Position numbers and translations under genes: made by a program | The notes under the pieces: generated by a model | Told to the model about the DNA's origin: nothing | The model's database searches: none | What the model saw: only the letters and a program-made list of their open reading frames with translations | In this document: positions 26,401-36,924 of the stretch, piece by piece | Numbering within the stretch: the stretch's first letter is position 1 | Layout: every line of letters begins with the position of its first letter | From: Plazaster borealis | Lineage: Eukaryota > Echinodermata > Asteroidea > Forcipulatida > Labidiasteridae | DNA length: 64,000 nt | Direction of reading: 5' to 3' | Assembly: GCA_021014325.1 (NCBI GenBank) | Contig: CM037462.1 | Location: forward strand, 8,042,501-8,106,500

Positions 26401-29400
26401 TCCCTGATTGCAAGATGCAAATGTTGGAAGCTCTGCGACAGTCCCCCTTTAACATGGGAATTTGTATACTTTGACCAGGCTGTGAATCTCCTCGCCAAGT
26501 ATTGTAAACAGCAATCTTCAAAATGCTTTTGATTTTGTATTTCGTCTACCTTCCTTCTTTCATATGTCAGGTATTGTATGAGAATCTATTAGTGGAGCTT
26601 CCCTTTGCCAGTTTCTTCCTGACGAAGCTTCTGAGCAAACACGCTGATGTGGACATCCACCATCTTGCCTCTCTGGATCCGGAGATGTACAAGTATGTTC
26701 AGTTTAGTCATGGCTTCAAAATATTAAAAAAAATAATTAAGCAAATTACTGCGTATGTTTTCAACAGCTTCTATTGACCCCTTGCACAGACATCACACAC
26801 GGCTCCTATCTGCCCATGGTTTGCCATTTTGCATATAAAGATGTAGACAATCTGCCCTCTAACATTAAAGTTCTGTTTGGCAGTGTGTGCACGCAATGTA
26901 ATTTGCATTAATTTGGATTAGGAGTGACGTCATGGGTGAGATCGGCATTGAAATAGCTGACCTTTGAGGTCACTCCTTAGTCAAATTTATGTAAAACACA
27001 AATTCAAATAAGAGGGCAGTTTAGTTGTAAACAGAGGACACATGATCTAAAGTGCTCGTTTCATTGTTTGCCTAAAAAGTGGGCACTGTACAGTAAGGGA
27101 AGACACCAAAAACATTTTAATCGGCGCGCCGCGGCGGGCCTTTCGATACCGCAGCAGCCACGCCGCGGCCCGCCGAACGGCGGCCAAGTGCGGCCGAACC
27201 TCCAGTGGGTGTTAACTGCATATTCATAAGGATCATATGGATGACCGCATTTGTAAAGGTTGAGGCTCACTGGCGGCGCGTCGCGGCGCGTCTCAGGTCG
27301 TCTGACCAGCTCTAGAAGTATTACTTGTACACAAATCAGTGTTGTAGCCAATCTGGTCGGGTGTAATAAACTAGCTACCTTTTGCCGACCGCCACACAGA
27401 CTTTAACGAACATTCTACCGACTGGCAAAAAATGCAGCACAATTATATTAAACTGAATAGAAAACCTCCTGAACTCGTTACCTTTTTCCCCCCGAGTCGT
27501 CAATGGTTAAAAAAAAAAAAAGAGACTTCTACCTAAACAAAGCCGGCAATATTCTATTTAATGTTAAGCCATGTCTATTAATATCCAGGCCATGCCAATC
27601 CTTGAACGATCAACAACCTTTTGAGATCCAATTACCTCTTATCTGTAAATCCCCTGCAGTTTGTTATACATTTGTAACACTCTTGCGGATCAGAAGACAA
27701 GCCGCTGTGTGCGGTGTCTTTGGGGTCTGATGACCTGGTTTTGTGACCGAAACATGGAAAGTGTATTGACGTCTGCTGGCTTATAGTTTCGTCCCTTTTC
27801 TATTGGTTTGGCATTGGTGTCAAATCTACAGTGCCCATCTTACGCTGTACAGAACTTAAATTTTGTCCAGGCGCTAAACCAATCCTGCCAAATTGCGCAA
27901 ATTATTCCTGCGCGATCGGCAAATTGCGAAAACTATTCCTGCACGATAGATAAGCCGATTGCACAAACCAAAATTCCTGCACGATCGGCAATTGCACAAA
28001 CTATTCCTGCAAGATCGACTGATTGTGCAAACATTTTTGTGGAAATCATTTCAGCACAAACAAAACCACTGATCCTGAACTAAAAATCCATCCACTTTGT
28101 GCATGATCGCCCGATAGCTTCTACTTGGAATGATCCTGAACTAAAAATCCATCCACTTTGTGCATAATCGCCCGATAGCTTCTACTTGGAATGCGAGTTT
28201 CAGATTTGCGTCCGTTTTTTTGGTGAACTCTCTGATCACGCTCATCCAAAGAATTGTCAACCTCGGGCCCCTGATGGACAATGTACAATAATAATATCTC
28301 TCATGATAGCGCGGGGTCGACTCAATTATTGAGTCTTGGATACAAGGTTCCGTTCATCGACTAAAAATTTAGTCAGGATGCCCTGCGACACAGAGAAAAA
28401 TGCACGCTAAATGCCGTTACGAAATAGCCGACTTCTGGGTACCAGTCGCTGCTCACTATTAATACAAAAAGATCGATCTACTGGCGCATTAAAACTGTGG
28501 TTTGTGTTTGTCGTAAGTATTTTTCATTTAATCATATTGCTAGCCTTTTGAGCTCAACGAAAATACATGTATAGGTGCGAATAAAAATACTTCGTTTTCG
28601 TATAAAATCCGACCATCTACCTTTTATGAAAACAATAAGAAAGAAAGAAAACATAACATCTGCATGGCGAACAAAAGGTCTTTCACCATTGACCACAATC
28701 AGGCATAGTTTATCTGGTTCTGATCTCCATTTCCGCAATGTGACCGCAGCCTCTGCAGGCAAATGCCGGCGGGCCGCACGAGAGCCGCGGCACGGTCTAC
28801 TGGTTCCTGCTGTTACATATTCATGATACAAGCCACAAAGGATTTCGATAATGAGATCTGGGAGCAACAGTGCGCCGCAGAAAAGCCGAGTGGCAAAACT
28901 CACCGCGGTGCTTTGCGGGAGCGCCGCGGCGCGACGCGGGATGCCGATTAAAATGTTTTTGGTGTCTTCCCTAACACATGGGGAAGCTGACTTGGAGAAT
29001 GGTGCAATCAAGATTTAAATCATGGGTGATGATGTCAGGGTTCAATTTCATAGAGCTGCTTAAGCAGAGAATATTGCTTAACAATTTTTTGCTTAGCAGT
29101 AATGAGCAGGATACCAGTCACAAAGTGTACATGTTACATGGTAGTTTGGCTGGTATATGTATTCTGGTAAGTATAGTTTCGATGTGGTTAGCTGCTTTTT
29201 GTGCTCAAGCAGCTCTATGAAATTTGGCCCGGGTGAATTGGGTCAATAGGCTTTTTAGAATCTGGATGTATAAGCAAAATCAATTTAGTTTGTGTACAGT
29301 GGTATCTATAATATCACTAAACACCCCCTTTTACTGCAGTTTTGTCCTGGCTTATCAATACATCTTTGTGTTGGGCGTAGCGAACTAATCTTAATTGATG

Positions 29401-32400
29401 CTTGACATTTCTGTGCTAAGTTGCCGTTTGGATTCTGGTTGCAGTCCTCTGATTTATCAGGAATTCTCCTGGTTTCAGGATTTGTTTTATAGAACTCCCC
29501 CTGCCCACGAACCTTTTTTAAACCATCAGGCGAAGAAAATTTTATGTCAAAACCTCTCCATACAGTTTCACCTTGTGAGGTGTAGATAGTCTGTAAATCC
29601 TCTGAGATACAGCATCCTGAAAATTAAGGGGGGTTTCACTCTAGGACTACTTTATGTACCTCTGTTTACTTGATTCGTTTGTGAACAATTACACCCCTGT
29701 CATTGGTATTCTACCTGGTATTCTACCTGGTCATGCAGTTGAGTGAAAATGTTTAATGATTAGGTTTCTTGCCTGCATTGATTGAATGATTACTTAAAGT
29801 AGGATTTAAAGCTTTGCATTGCATAAGTAAAATAAGGAAAATTTAGCTTGCTGGGGCAACCATGTAATTAGTCTCTCTGGTGAGAAGAGGTGGTTCTGAG
29901 AAGAACCAGAATTTGTCTCGATGATTTGAACGGTGTACTCTGCTGGTCTTCAGGAGAATGTTGGAAAGCTGGAGATGCTGGGGCTTACTGTCTGGGAAGG
30001 TCCAGTTTTTGGCGGGAAAGCTGAGTGTTGTTGTTGGTCAGTGATGTGTGAGACAAGTGGCTGGTTGTGTGTTCACTAGGGTGTGTTGGTGTGTGGTGAA
30101 GGCTGGATTATTGGAGTTGACAAATTCTCAATTCCGGTTCTTCTCAGAACCACCACTTCTCACAAGAGAGATTATTCCATGGTTGTCCCCCACCTATTTT
30201 TTTCCTTATTGAATGATTACTTGTTGACTTCCCAACACAGGAATCTTCTGTTCTTGAAGGACTACACAGGAGACATTACCGAGCTTGGACTGAACTTCAC
30301 TGTAGTCGATAATGACCTTGGGGAGACACGTGTGTATGAGTTAAAGACAGGAGGTCATGATATCCCAGTAACTGCAAGCAATCGTATTGAGTACATTCAC
30401 CTGATGGCTGACTACAGACTCAATAAACAGGTAAGGGGAGCTTCTAAACTGATTAGCATTTTCAAGGTTGTACAGAGAGTTATCATCCTTTGGCTGTGGA
30501 GCTGGCAACTACAAGTTTCTTCCAATTGATTCGATCGTTAACAATAATCATTATAATAAAGCAAGGCCTCAAAGTGCTTCACAAAAATACATAAATCAGC
30601 AATTATTTATTACAGAAAGTACACCCACAAATTTGTTTAATATGCAGACTATGCAATTAAAATACATCAACAATAAAATGACAGGATTCTTGGGCAACTG
30701 GTGTAATTTGGTCTGGTTGTAGCATGCCTGTCTCCAAGCAGGAGCTGAACACATGTTAGAAATGATGTGTTTTGCCTACCTGGGTTAGATTTCACAAAGC
30801 TCTAAGACTAATCTGAAGATGAGTTGTCAGTATTACCATACTGATTTGTACTGTGACATCACACTTTGCTTAGCAATTAAGATTGATACACAGTTAAGAT
30901 CTATCTTAGCTCTTTGTGAGATCGGCCCCTGGTCTCTTTTTTATTGGGCATATCATTTGAAAGGTTTATTGTCTAGTATTTGGAGTATGTGCCAAGGAAC
31001 TTGAGTTGCTAAGGACTCGACAAAAGGGAGTGAGTTAATTGGTATTGGTAACATAGTCATTAAAAGACCTCCCTCCATCCTTAATTTTATTCATTATTGC
31101 AGCTCTATGTTTTTTCAGGATTTTTCTTGATTCCATAAGTTTAACTTTTGTCTCCATACATTAGATACTGATGTGACGATATGTACCTTCTTTGAAACTC
31201 ACCAAACCTCAAAATTTGATTCTTTCTTTTCTGTCTTTAGATGCGTCCCCACATTCTAGCATTCCGTCAGGGTTTAGCCAACGTCATTGATGCCGAGTGG
31301 CTGCAGATGTTTGATCATCAAGAATTACAGGTCCTGATCTCTGGAGCCTCGGTTCCCATCGACGTAGACGATCTCAAAAGAAACACAAATTACTCAGGTA
31401 TGTCAGAGGCACAGAGTTCTCACCGTCATAAAACCATTATTTAGAAAGGGTTTACTACTAGCCCCTTGATTTAGTAAGAGTTTGGTTTTATATCTCCACA
31501 CAGATATTTGGGAGCTAATAACAAGAACAAAAAGGAACTAAAACTAAAAGAAAATTTGACCCTGTAAAATTAAATGTTTTCAAGTGTGACAGGTTATTGG
31601 TAACAGAGAAGTGTGAATGTGGGATATGGGGAAACTATTTCAAAAGTGAGGTGTTGCATGGGAAGAAACTGGATGGGTACCTACTCATGTTTTCTTTGGA
31701 GACAGTTACTATATATATTTATATTTGACCATTATTATCATTATCGTTACGGTTGAGTCCTGCCAACAACTGAAGCTGACAAGCCAAAAGATGAAGAACT
31801 AACCACTGGCTCTTAGAAAAGGGAATCTTACATGGTGTTTTCTAAAGAATTACCTCCGTCCGTCAATGCAAAGTTTCAAATCAGTTCAAATGAATTTTTC
31901 CTTTAAGAATTTGCCTTAAGTAAATGCAACAAAGAATTACTGGGCCCAATTTCATGGTTTCATTACCACAAAATTCTGTGCTTAGAGCACATTAATTTCT
32001 TCTTCCCTTACTGCACACCATTAAATTAAGTACAGAATTCTGTTGGCTGTAGGACCAGGGCAAAATTTCATACAACTGCTTAAGCAGAAATATTTGCCTA
32101 ATAATCTTCTGCGAAGCAAAAGTAGGGAGAAAACCAGTGAAAGAAGGTATGTTTGATATGGTATTTTGGCTAGTAACCTTATTCTGGTAAGAAAAACTGT
32201 TGTTTACGCTTGGCCACTTGTGCTTAAAAAGGCTCTATGAAGGCCACGAAATTGGCCATAGACTGTGCAAGAACATTAGAAAAACAATTCAAAAGAAGAT
32301 TACATTTTTATATGAATTCAAATCTTCTTTCTAAATTCTATTTATACAAAATTCTTTAAAATAAAAATACCCATAGCAAATTGTTATAAATACAATTGCA

Positions 32401-34321
32401 ATTTTTGTATAATACAAATAATTTGTTAAATTCAATATTGAAACCAAAACTTGAGATGAAGATGCTTATTTTTTATAAACCCCATTTTCCAATCACCCCC
32501 GAATTTGTGCAACCATTACATATGTTTAATGATAACATGAACTTCAGTTGGGCAAAATTCTTAGGTGTGAAGTAACTGGAAACAGAGGTCAAGTCTTATT
32601 CACAGGTTTTCTTTGTTGATTTGTTAAACTTATTTTACTTTAATTTATTTCATGGCTAAATTTTACTTTCATAACAAAATGATGTAATTTTTATAGCCAT
32701 TTTTAACTAGAAGTATTGGAATAAACAGAATCGCGCACACATAAAACTCAATGTGGTTGGGACCAACTTGGTCCCTGAAGTTTGATTATGCGCGAGACTT
32801 GCACAGTCTATTGCCAATAACTGTTGTTAAAAGCACTTTCTTCAAAGCCAAGATTAGGATTATTCTTATTATTGTTATAATAATCCCTCAAGGTGGCTAT
32901 ACGGTTGATCATCCTCTGATTGAGAACTTCTGGAAGGTTGTTGATGCCATGGATGACAACCAGAAGCGAGGTCTACTCAAGTTTGTCACCAGCTGTTCGC
33001 GATCTCCACTCCTTGGCTTCAAGGTAAGGAAGCATTTCTTCTGATGGGTAGGATGGAGCCCAATTTCATAAAACGGTTAATTAAAGGGGCCCTGAAGTAA
33101 AAATTTCTTAGGAATATATTTTGAGCTACTTCCTAATCCCCTTATGTGTATGAAAACTAATTGACATCCATATTTGGTTAATTTCATTGAAAAGTGATTT
33201 TCTGTAAACATTTAAAAATTTCCTCTCTTGTCTGGACAACTGAGGGCGCTGTCGCAGTGATGTCATTTCAGAAAGACACTTGTTTTATTTCTATTGAAAA
33301 AATGAAATTGTGAACCCCAAAATTTGCTTGGTAAAAGAATTTGAGAGAAAAGTTTGCACTTTGGCATACTGCCATGAACTTACACACTAACAAATCACTA
33401 AAGTAAAGGAAGTTTATGACAGCGAAATAGCCTAAATTCTGTTGACTTTTTGTGCATAAACTAATTGCAAAGTTGAGTTTTCTGCCCGACATGACATCAC
33501 ACTTTTGCTCATGAATATTGAAATTTGCATTAGCATAAAATACAAAAAGGCACCAAAATACTCTCAAAAATGGAAAAACGAGAATTGAAAATAAGGTGAA
33601 ATGGGACACAAAGGTGCATCTCCAAGGATTGCATTTAAAAAAAAAACATTTCATGGACCCTTTAAAGTACAAATTTATCTGCTGAGCAAGAGTTTACATG
33701 GAAACAGTCACAGGCTATGTAGATACCACAAATATTTCACCATCTGAGAAATTTCCTTGGCCCTTTCCAAAACTATGGCTGCGGCTTAAGTTCCATCTCA
33801 GGCACCGCCAGTAATTTTGAACATGTACCCTTTGGGTCTGGGACTTCAAACCAGGTGGACACTTCCTGAACCAGAACTGAAGCCTAAGCCGTGGCTGCGA
33901 GAATGGCATATGTACCTTTATTGTTGGGAAGCCATCTTGTTTTGACGACAGTTATATTGTTTGTCTTCAGTACAAACCCATGTAACCAAACAGGCTGAAA
34001 AGGAAAATAGTCTGGTGCGGTGTATTCATTGAGATAAAGTCATCTTGATTATAGGGAACATGACCAAGATGGCCACATTAATACTATTAGGGTGTATGGT
34101 CAGCAGTGCAATTCAAGGTTAACTTTTCTTCTTTTTCTTCTCAATGTCAGGAATTGTATCCACCATTCTGCATCCAGTACGGGGGAAGCGATGAGGAGCG
34201 TCTTCCATCTGCAAGCACGTGTATGAATCTTTTGAAATTGCCTGAATTTAAAGATCACAGCACTCTGAAGACCAAACTGTTATACGCTATTGACTCAGGG
34301 GCAGGATTTGAGCTCAGCTAG
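11456..34321 (+). CDS. UBE3C: HECT-type ubiquitin-protein ligase E3C, 1075 aa, 21 coding exons
   Basis: UBE3C extends ubiquitin chains (Lys29/Lys48 in the mammalian enzyme) on proteasome-bound substrates. Coding exons: 11456-11521, 11905-11958, 12471-12698, 13741-13853, 14924-15078, 15555-15705, 16025-16260, 17120-17265, 17811-17992, 19080-19166, 20436-20590, 20948-21162, 21652-21759, 24188-24361, 25383-25524, 25840-26084, 26571-26692, 30241-30430, 31241-31397, 32893-33023, 34151-34321. All use GT-AG and every phase closes, giving 1075 residues against 1083 in human. The protein starts MYSFEGDFK. An IQ motif (IQSFVRG) lies at 52-58, an acidic stretch at about 370-380, and the HECT domain from about 738 to the end. 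The catalytic cysteine is Cys1043 in [14 protein letters not shown]; the C-terminus is GAGFELS. An acceptor at 11400-11401 implies an upstream noncoding exon. Several introns and the 3' UTR carry exon-derived repeats (listed separately). Confidence 0.97.
13111..13210. repeat. 100-bp near-perfect hairpin in UBE3C intron 3
   Basis: AATAGTTAATGGCC.. and AGCAGAGTCTTTCTC pair with GAGAAAGACTCTGCT.. and GGCCATTAACTATT over about 45 bp per arm around a 10-bp loop. The right arm with its tail (TATTTTTTGCATTT) recurs in decayed form at about 55722-55790. Confidence 0.85.
13894..14222. mobile_element. TTAA-type MITE (ACGTTTGG family) in UBE3C intron 4
   Basis: Flanked by TTAA at 13890-13893 and 14223-14226. 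Inverted ends AGGCATCGTACACGTTTGG and CCAAACGTGGACAGTGC. The interior contains the family hairpin ACTTCTTGCAAGAAGTT. It runs opposite in internal orientation to the copies at 24497, 46067 and 63727. Confidence 0.88.
16974..17057 (+). pseudogene. Decayed duplicate of the 3' end of UBE3C exon 7
   Basis: This 84-bp stretch in intron 7 copies the end of exon 7 (16177-16260): CCAATCATCT, TTACTGTACTC, TGATGACTCTA and ACACCACTTTTAG are all kept. In the exon frame a TGG codon has become TAG (CCATAG) and the donor GTACAG has become ACATAT, so it can act neither as an in-frame exon nor with the normal donor. It ends 62 bp before exon 8. Confidence 0.85.
19555..20345. repeat. 83-bp minisatellite in UBE3C intron 10
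   Basis: About nine and a half units containing TATGGTACTTTGTGGCAGTC, GTGGTACCAGTG, AGCTGTACAAACAGAAGAA, CCCATTCACCCAATGC and TAGCCTGGAAGG. The internal period is exactly 83 bp (for example 19738, 19821, 19904). Open frames here are period artefacts. Confidence 0.95.
21325..21651 (+). repeat. 65/66-bp tandem array repeating the acceptor and 5' end of UBE3C exon 13
   Basis: Five units start at 21325, 21390, 21455, 21520 and 21586; the sixth begins the genuine exon at 21652. Each unit is the first 33 bp of the exon (GTTACAGCCCAGCTTGTCAA and onwards) followed by CTTCAAATC, TTTGTCTTTGTTTTT and an ATTCAG acceptor. Units 2-5 therefore carry a polypyrimidine tract plus AG and exon start; the first has only a weak GCAG acceptor. 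Unit 5 contains an in-frame TAG (AAATAG). Confidence 0.92.
24497..24867. mobile_element. TTAA-type MITE (ACGTTTGG family) in UBE3C intron 14
   Basis: Flanked by TTAA at 24493-24496 and 24868-24871, with ends CGAACACGTTTGGTAAT and AAACGTGTTCAGTGCCT. The interior is nearly the same as in the copy at 46067, including the GCAAGAAGTTTTTATTCC hairpin arm. Confidence 0.9.
25560..25728. repeat. 45-bp tandem repeat in UBE3C intron 15
   Basis: GCCCCAATG recurs at 25561, 25606, 25651 and 25696. Each unit contains GACTTTAGTCGACTGTGCA and ACCCTGCTTGA. It begins about 35 bp after the exon donor. Confidence 0.9.
27097..28971. mobile_element. 1.9-kb Harbinger-like non-autonomous element with TAA target duplication
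   Basis: Inverted ends of 28 bp begin GGGAAGACACCAAAAACA and continue to TTTTAATCGGC; the right end is the exact complement. TAA flanks both sides (27094-27096 and 28972-28974). A 3-bp TAA duplication with ends starting GGG fits PIF/Harbinger. The subterminal 200 bp at each side are very GC- and CpG-rich against AT-rich surroundings. No transposase or Myb-like frame was recognised. Lies in UBE3C intron 17. Confidence 0.8.
28071..28192. repeat. 61-bp direct duplication inside the Harbinger-like element
   Basis: GATCCTGAACTAAAAATCCA through GCCCGATAGCTTCTACTTGG occurs twice with a period of 61 bp and one visible substitution (GCATGATC/GCATAATC). Just upstream (27885-28045) is a looser array of TTCCTGCACGATCGGCAA units. 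Confidence 0.9.
29871..30171. mobile_element. 300-bp inverted-repeat MITE in UBE3C intron 17
   Basis: Inverted ends of about 38 bp: CTCTCTGGTGAGAAG and GGTGGTTCTGAGAAGAACC on the left pair with the complementary run ending CACAAGAGAG. The interior is G/T-rich. It ends about 70 bp before the acceptor of the exon at 30241. A diverged end of the same type is seen near 50402-50435. Confidence 0.75.
30786..30930. repeat. MITE-like repeat, copy 1 (TTTCACAAAGCTCTAAG)
   Basis: Shares GTATTACCATACTGATTTGT, GACATCACACTTTGCTTAGC and inverted CAAAGCTCTAAGA/TCTTAGCTCTTTG ends with the reverse-oriented copy at 61450-61615. In UBE3C intron 18. Confidence 0.6.
33085..33661. mobile_element. 577-bp TTAA-flanked element in UBE3C intron 20
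   Basis: Ends AGGGGCCCTGAAGTAAAAATTT and AAACATTTCATGGACCCT, flanked by TTAA at 33081-33084 and 33662-33665. A different family from the ACGTTTGG MITEs. The minus-strand open frame inside has no recognisable domain. Confidence 0.75.
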
Positions 34322-34404
34322 TTGCCGGAATTGAAAATCCACAGCATTCTACGTACCAAACTGCTTTATGCAATTAATTAGAAAGAAGGATTTGAACTGA
34401 CAAA
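34322..34404 (+). repeat. 83-bp decayed duplicate of the UBE3C C-terminal coding sequence, just after the stop
   Basis: Starts directly after the stop codon and aligns base for base with 34239-34321: TTGCCGGAATTGAAAATCCA matches TTGCCTGAATTTAAAGATCA, and ACCAAACTG and GGATTTGAACTGA are also kept. Translated in register it would give LPELKIHSI.. and then a stop. It lies in the 3' UTR. Confidence 0.88.
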
Positions 34405-34569
34405 AAGAGTGAAAACAAACACTGTTCATACAAGTATTCTATGCTTGGTTTAAGCAGAGCCAATTGTAAGAACCCAAAGACCACAACAATATTCCGACAA
34501 AGCTACTCTATACCATCCATTCTAGAGGAGGTTTTCAGATGAGCCTGTTACCAGCATTTAAAGAACTCT

Positions 34570-35200
34570 GCTGCTCTGTATTCTGCAAACCAAACTTGTT
34601 TAACATCGACTATGGAGGTTGAAACTCTGCAGACTAAACTGCTCTGCAACATTGATTCTGGAGTGATAAATCCTGCAGACCAAACTGCTCTGCACCATCA
34701 ACTCTGGAGGGGAAAATTCTGCAGACCAAACTGCTCTGCATCATCAACTCTGGAGGGGAAAATCCTGCAGACCAAACTGCTCTGCACCATCGACTCTGGA
34801 GGGGAAAATTCTGCAGACCAAACTGCTCTGCACCATCGACTCTGGAGGGGAAAATTCTGCAGACCAAACTGCTCTGCATCATCAACTCTGGAGGGGAAAA
34901 TTCTGCAGACCAAACTGCTCTGCCCCATCGACTATGGAGGTTGAAACTCTGCAGACCAAACTGCTCTGCAACATCGACGCTGGTGTGAAAAATCCTGCAG
35001 ACCAAACTGCTCTGCACCATCGACTCTGGAGGGGAAAATTCTGCAGACCAAACTGCTCTGCATCACCAACTCTGGCTGAACTGCTCTGCAACATTTATTT
35101 TGGAGGGGAAAATTCTGGAGACCGACCTCTTGTGCATCATTGACTTTGGAGCAAAAAACCCCCCAAAACTGCAGACCAAACTGCTCTGCATATGTAACTC
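34570..35200 (+). repeat. 46-bp minisatellite in the UBE3C 3' UTR, unit resembles terminal UBE3C codons
   Basis: About a dozen units with ACCAAACTGCTCTGC spaced exactly 46 bp apart from 34679 to 35047, plus diverged units on both sides. The unit (CTGCAGACCAAACTGCTC.. ATCGACTCTGGAGGGG..) matches the 46 bp at 34266-34311 of the last coding exon (CTGAAGACCAAACTGTTA.. ATTGACTCAGGGGCAGG..). Since 46 is not a multiple of 3, the long frames across the array on both strands are repeat artefacts. Confidence 0.92.
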
Positions 35201-35572
35201 CAAAGTTTAAACCAGCTTCAGCTGATATGGTGGCCCAAATTCTTAAAGCACAACTCTCTACAGACTTTAGTGTGCTAATGAAAACTAAAGAAATGTTGAG
35301 TTTTGAGAATTAAGATGCTCAGGCACATTATACCAAGTCACTGTTTGCCATCCATCAAGCATCAAGCACCTATATAATGCTAGTTCTTCCCACCATTACA
35401 AAAAATACCACTTGGCCTGGGCCATACTTGAGTTGGTGTTCAAGCTGTATCAACAGGATTTGTCTCAGTGTATGGTATGAAAAACCTTGTAAGGTTTTAG
35501 ATCTTCTGTTTTGAAAACCTTAAAATTCTTGAATTCTTCAAATTAACAGTCTATAGAAAGTATTTATTGATT

Positions 35573-35604
35573 GATTGGTTGATTGATTGATTGATTGAGT
35601 CGTT
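35573..35604. repeat. (TTGA)n microsatellite
   Basis: Reiterated TTGATTGATTGG/TTGATTGATTGA units in the presumed UBE3C 3' UTR. Confidence 0.9.
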
Positions 35605-36645
35605 GAGTCATTGACATGCATTTTTGTACGCAATTGGATGCCAGTTCAGTTAAAGAGGTGTAACTTGTTGATATCATTTAGAACCAATAATGCGGAGATG
35701 ATTGTTGTGTATGACTGTTTTAAGGGAATGTTTTTTTGTTTTTTTCTAACCTCTTTTAGGTCATATTTATATATTTCAGCAATATGTTGGCAATTTCAAA
35801 CACTACCTATCAAAGTATTTATAGACATGTAAATTATTCACATGCGGATTATTGCATTCACATGATTGGTGAATTCTTACAGCCCAAATGAATATCTTTG
35901 TATGGTTGCAATCGAGTTTGTGTTGTGGCCAGTGAATATTGTGTCCAGTTTGTCCGATAAAACCTGTTTATTCAGAGATTTTGGAAGGTTTTTATATTAA
36001 CATACAAGGTAATTAGCCTGAATTTTCTTCCACTCCATGTTGTAACTTATAGAACAACTTTTCCTTACAGCATCATCCAAAGTTTTCAACATTTTCATTC
36101 AAGATCACACAGAGAATTAAAACTCCATACCTTTCCTGCCAAGTAGTACTTCTCAGATTGATTGCTCACTATGAAAATAGCATTGAAACTGAGGCTCATT
36201 CAATGTACTTTTACTACATATTTTGTGACGTTCGTGACAAAAACTCAAAACTGGGTTTATTTGCTTATCAAATTTATGAGAAAAAGTGTTTTCAATTGAC
36301 ACCATATTAGGGCCTAAAGTAGTTCTCAACATCACACCGTATTGATATCAAGGATGATGTTTTGGTTGTCTTTACTTTTAATTAATACCATTTCACTATT
36401 TATGAGAAGTGCTAGATTTTGGTGTGGGGAGTCACATTGTCTCATGCCCTCCAGGCGAGACCCCCAAAAGTTGATTCAATTAAAGGTAGAAGCATCTTAT
36501 CAAGATGGTTGGTTCTAGCACAACCATAACTAATGAATTTGTTGTGTTAAATTTAGTTGATTTTTCTTCCAACAAACACCCATGTTTATATGGTTCACAA
36601 TGCGTTGATGTTTAAGCACCTCCAATGCTCCCATAAATCTTTGTC

Positions 36646-36924
36646 ACCGTGGTCTAGTGGATAGACTGCAGGATTTGCAATCACAAGGTTGTGGGTTTGA
36701 ATCCTACCAAGCTAACCACTGATTTAACAATGACTAGAATAAGTATTGTCGTCTAGTTACTGAGGCACAATTTCTTGCTTTGTGCAGTTCATAATCATAG
36801 ACGTTAAACCAATGTTTGTATGAGAGAGATTGGCTGTTGCCAGGTTGGTGTTTATATCCCCTTGTGGGAGTTTGCCGAGTTCCCTTGACGGGAAGATCAT
36901 CTAAACAAACAAACAAACAAACCC
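36646..36924 (+). mobile_element. tRNA-derived SINE with intact A and B boxes and target duplication
   Basis: The head resembles a tRNA: A box TGGTCTAGTGG, a GCA triplet where the anticodon would be, and B box GGTTTGAATCC, with the T-arm stem GTGGG/CCTAC intact. The acceptor stem does not pair, so it is not a working tRNA. An unrelated body of about 190 bp follows, ending in an (AAAC)n tail. Direct repeats TCTTTGTC (36638-36645, 36925-36932) mark insertion by retrotransposition. Confidence 0.85.

Noticed and set aside
27727..27753. Hammerhead ribozyme (CTGATGA ... GAAAC)
   Set aside because: The bases next to the two core motifs do not pair (C opposite C), so stem II cannot form properly.
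28532..29011. 159-codon minus-strand protein near 28.7 kb
   Set aside because: It runs across the Harbinger-like element's CpG-rich end and into flanking sequence; no domain, and low stop density is expected from the composition.
34612..35143. Long open frames on both strands across the 46-bp array
   Set aside because: They arise from the period (46 is 1 mod 3, no stop in the unit) and lie after the UBE3C stop.
36646..36720. Functional tRNA-Cys gene (GCA anticodon)
   Set aside because: D and T arms and Pol III boxes look right, but the acceptor stem does not pair and an (AAAC)-tailed body with target duplications follows, so it is a SINE head.
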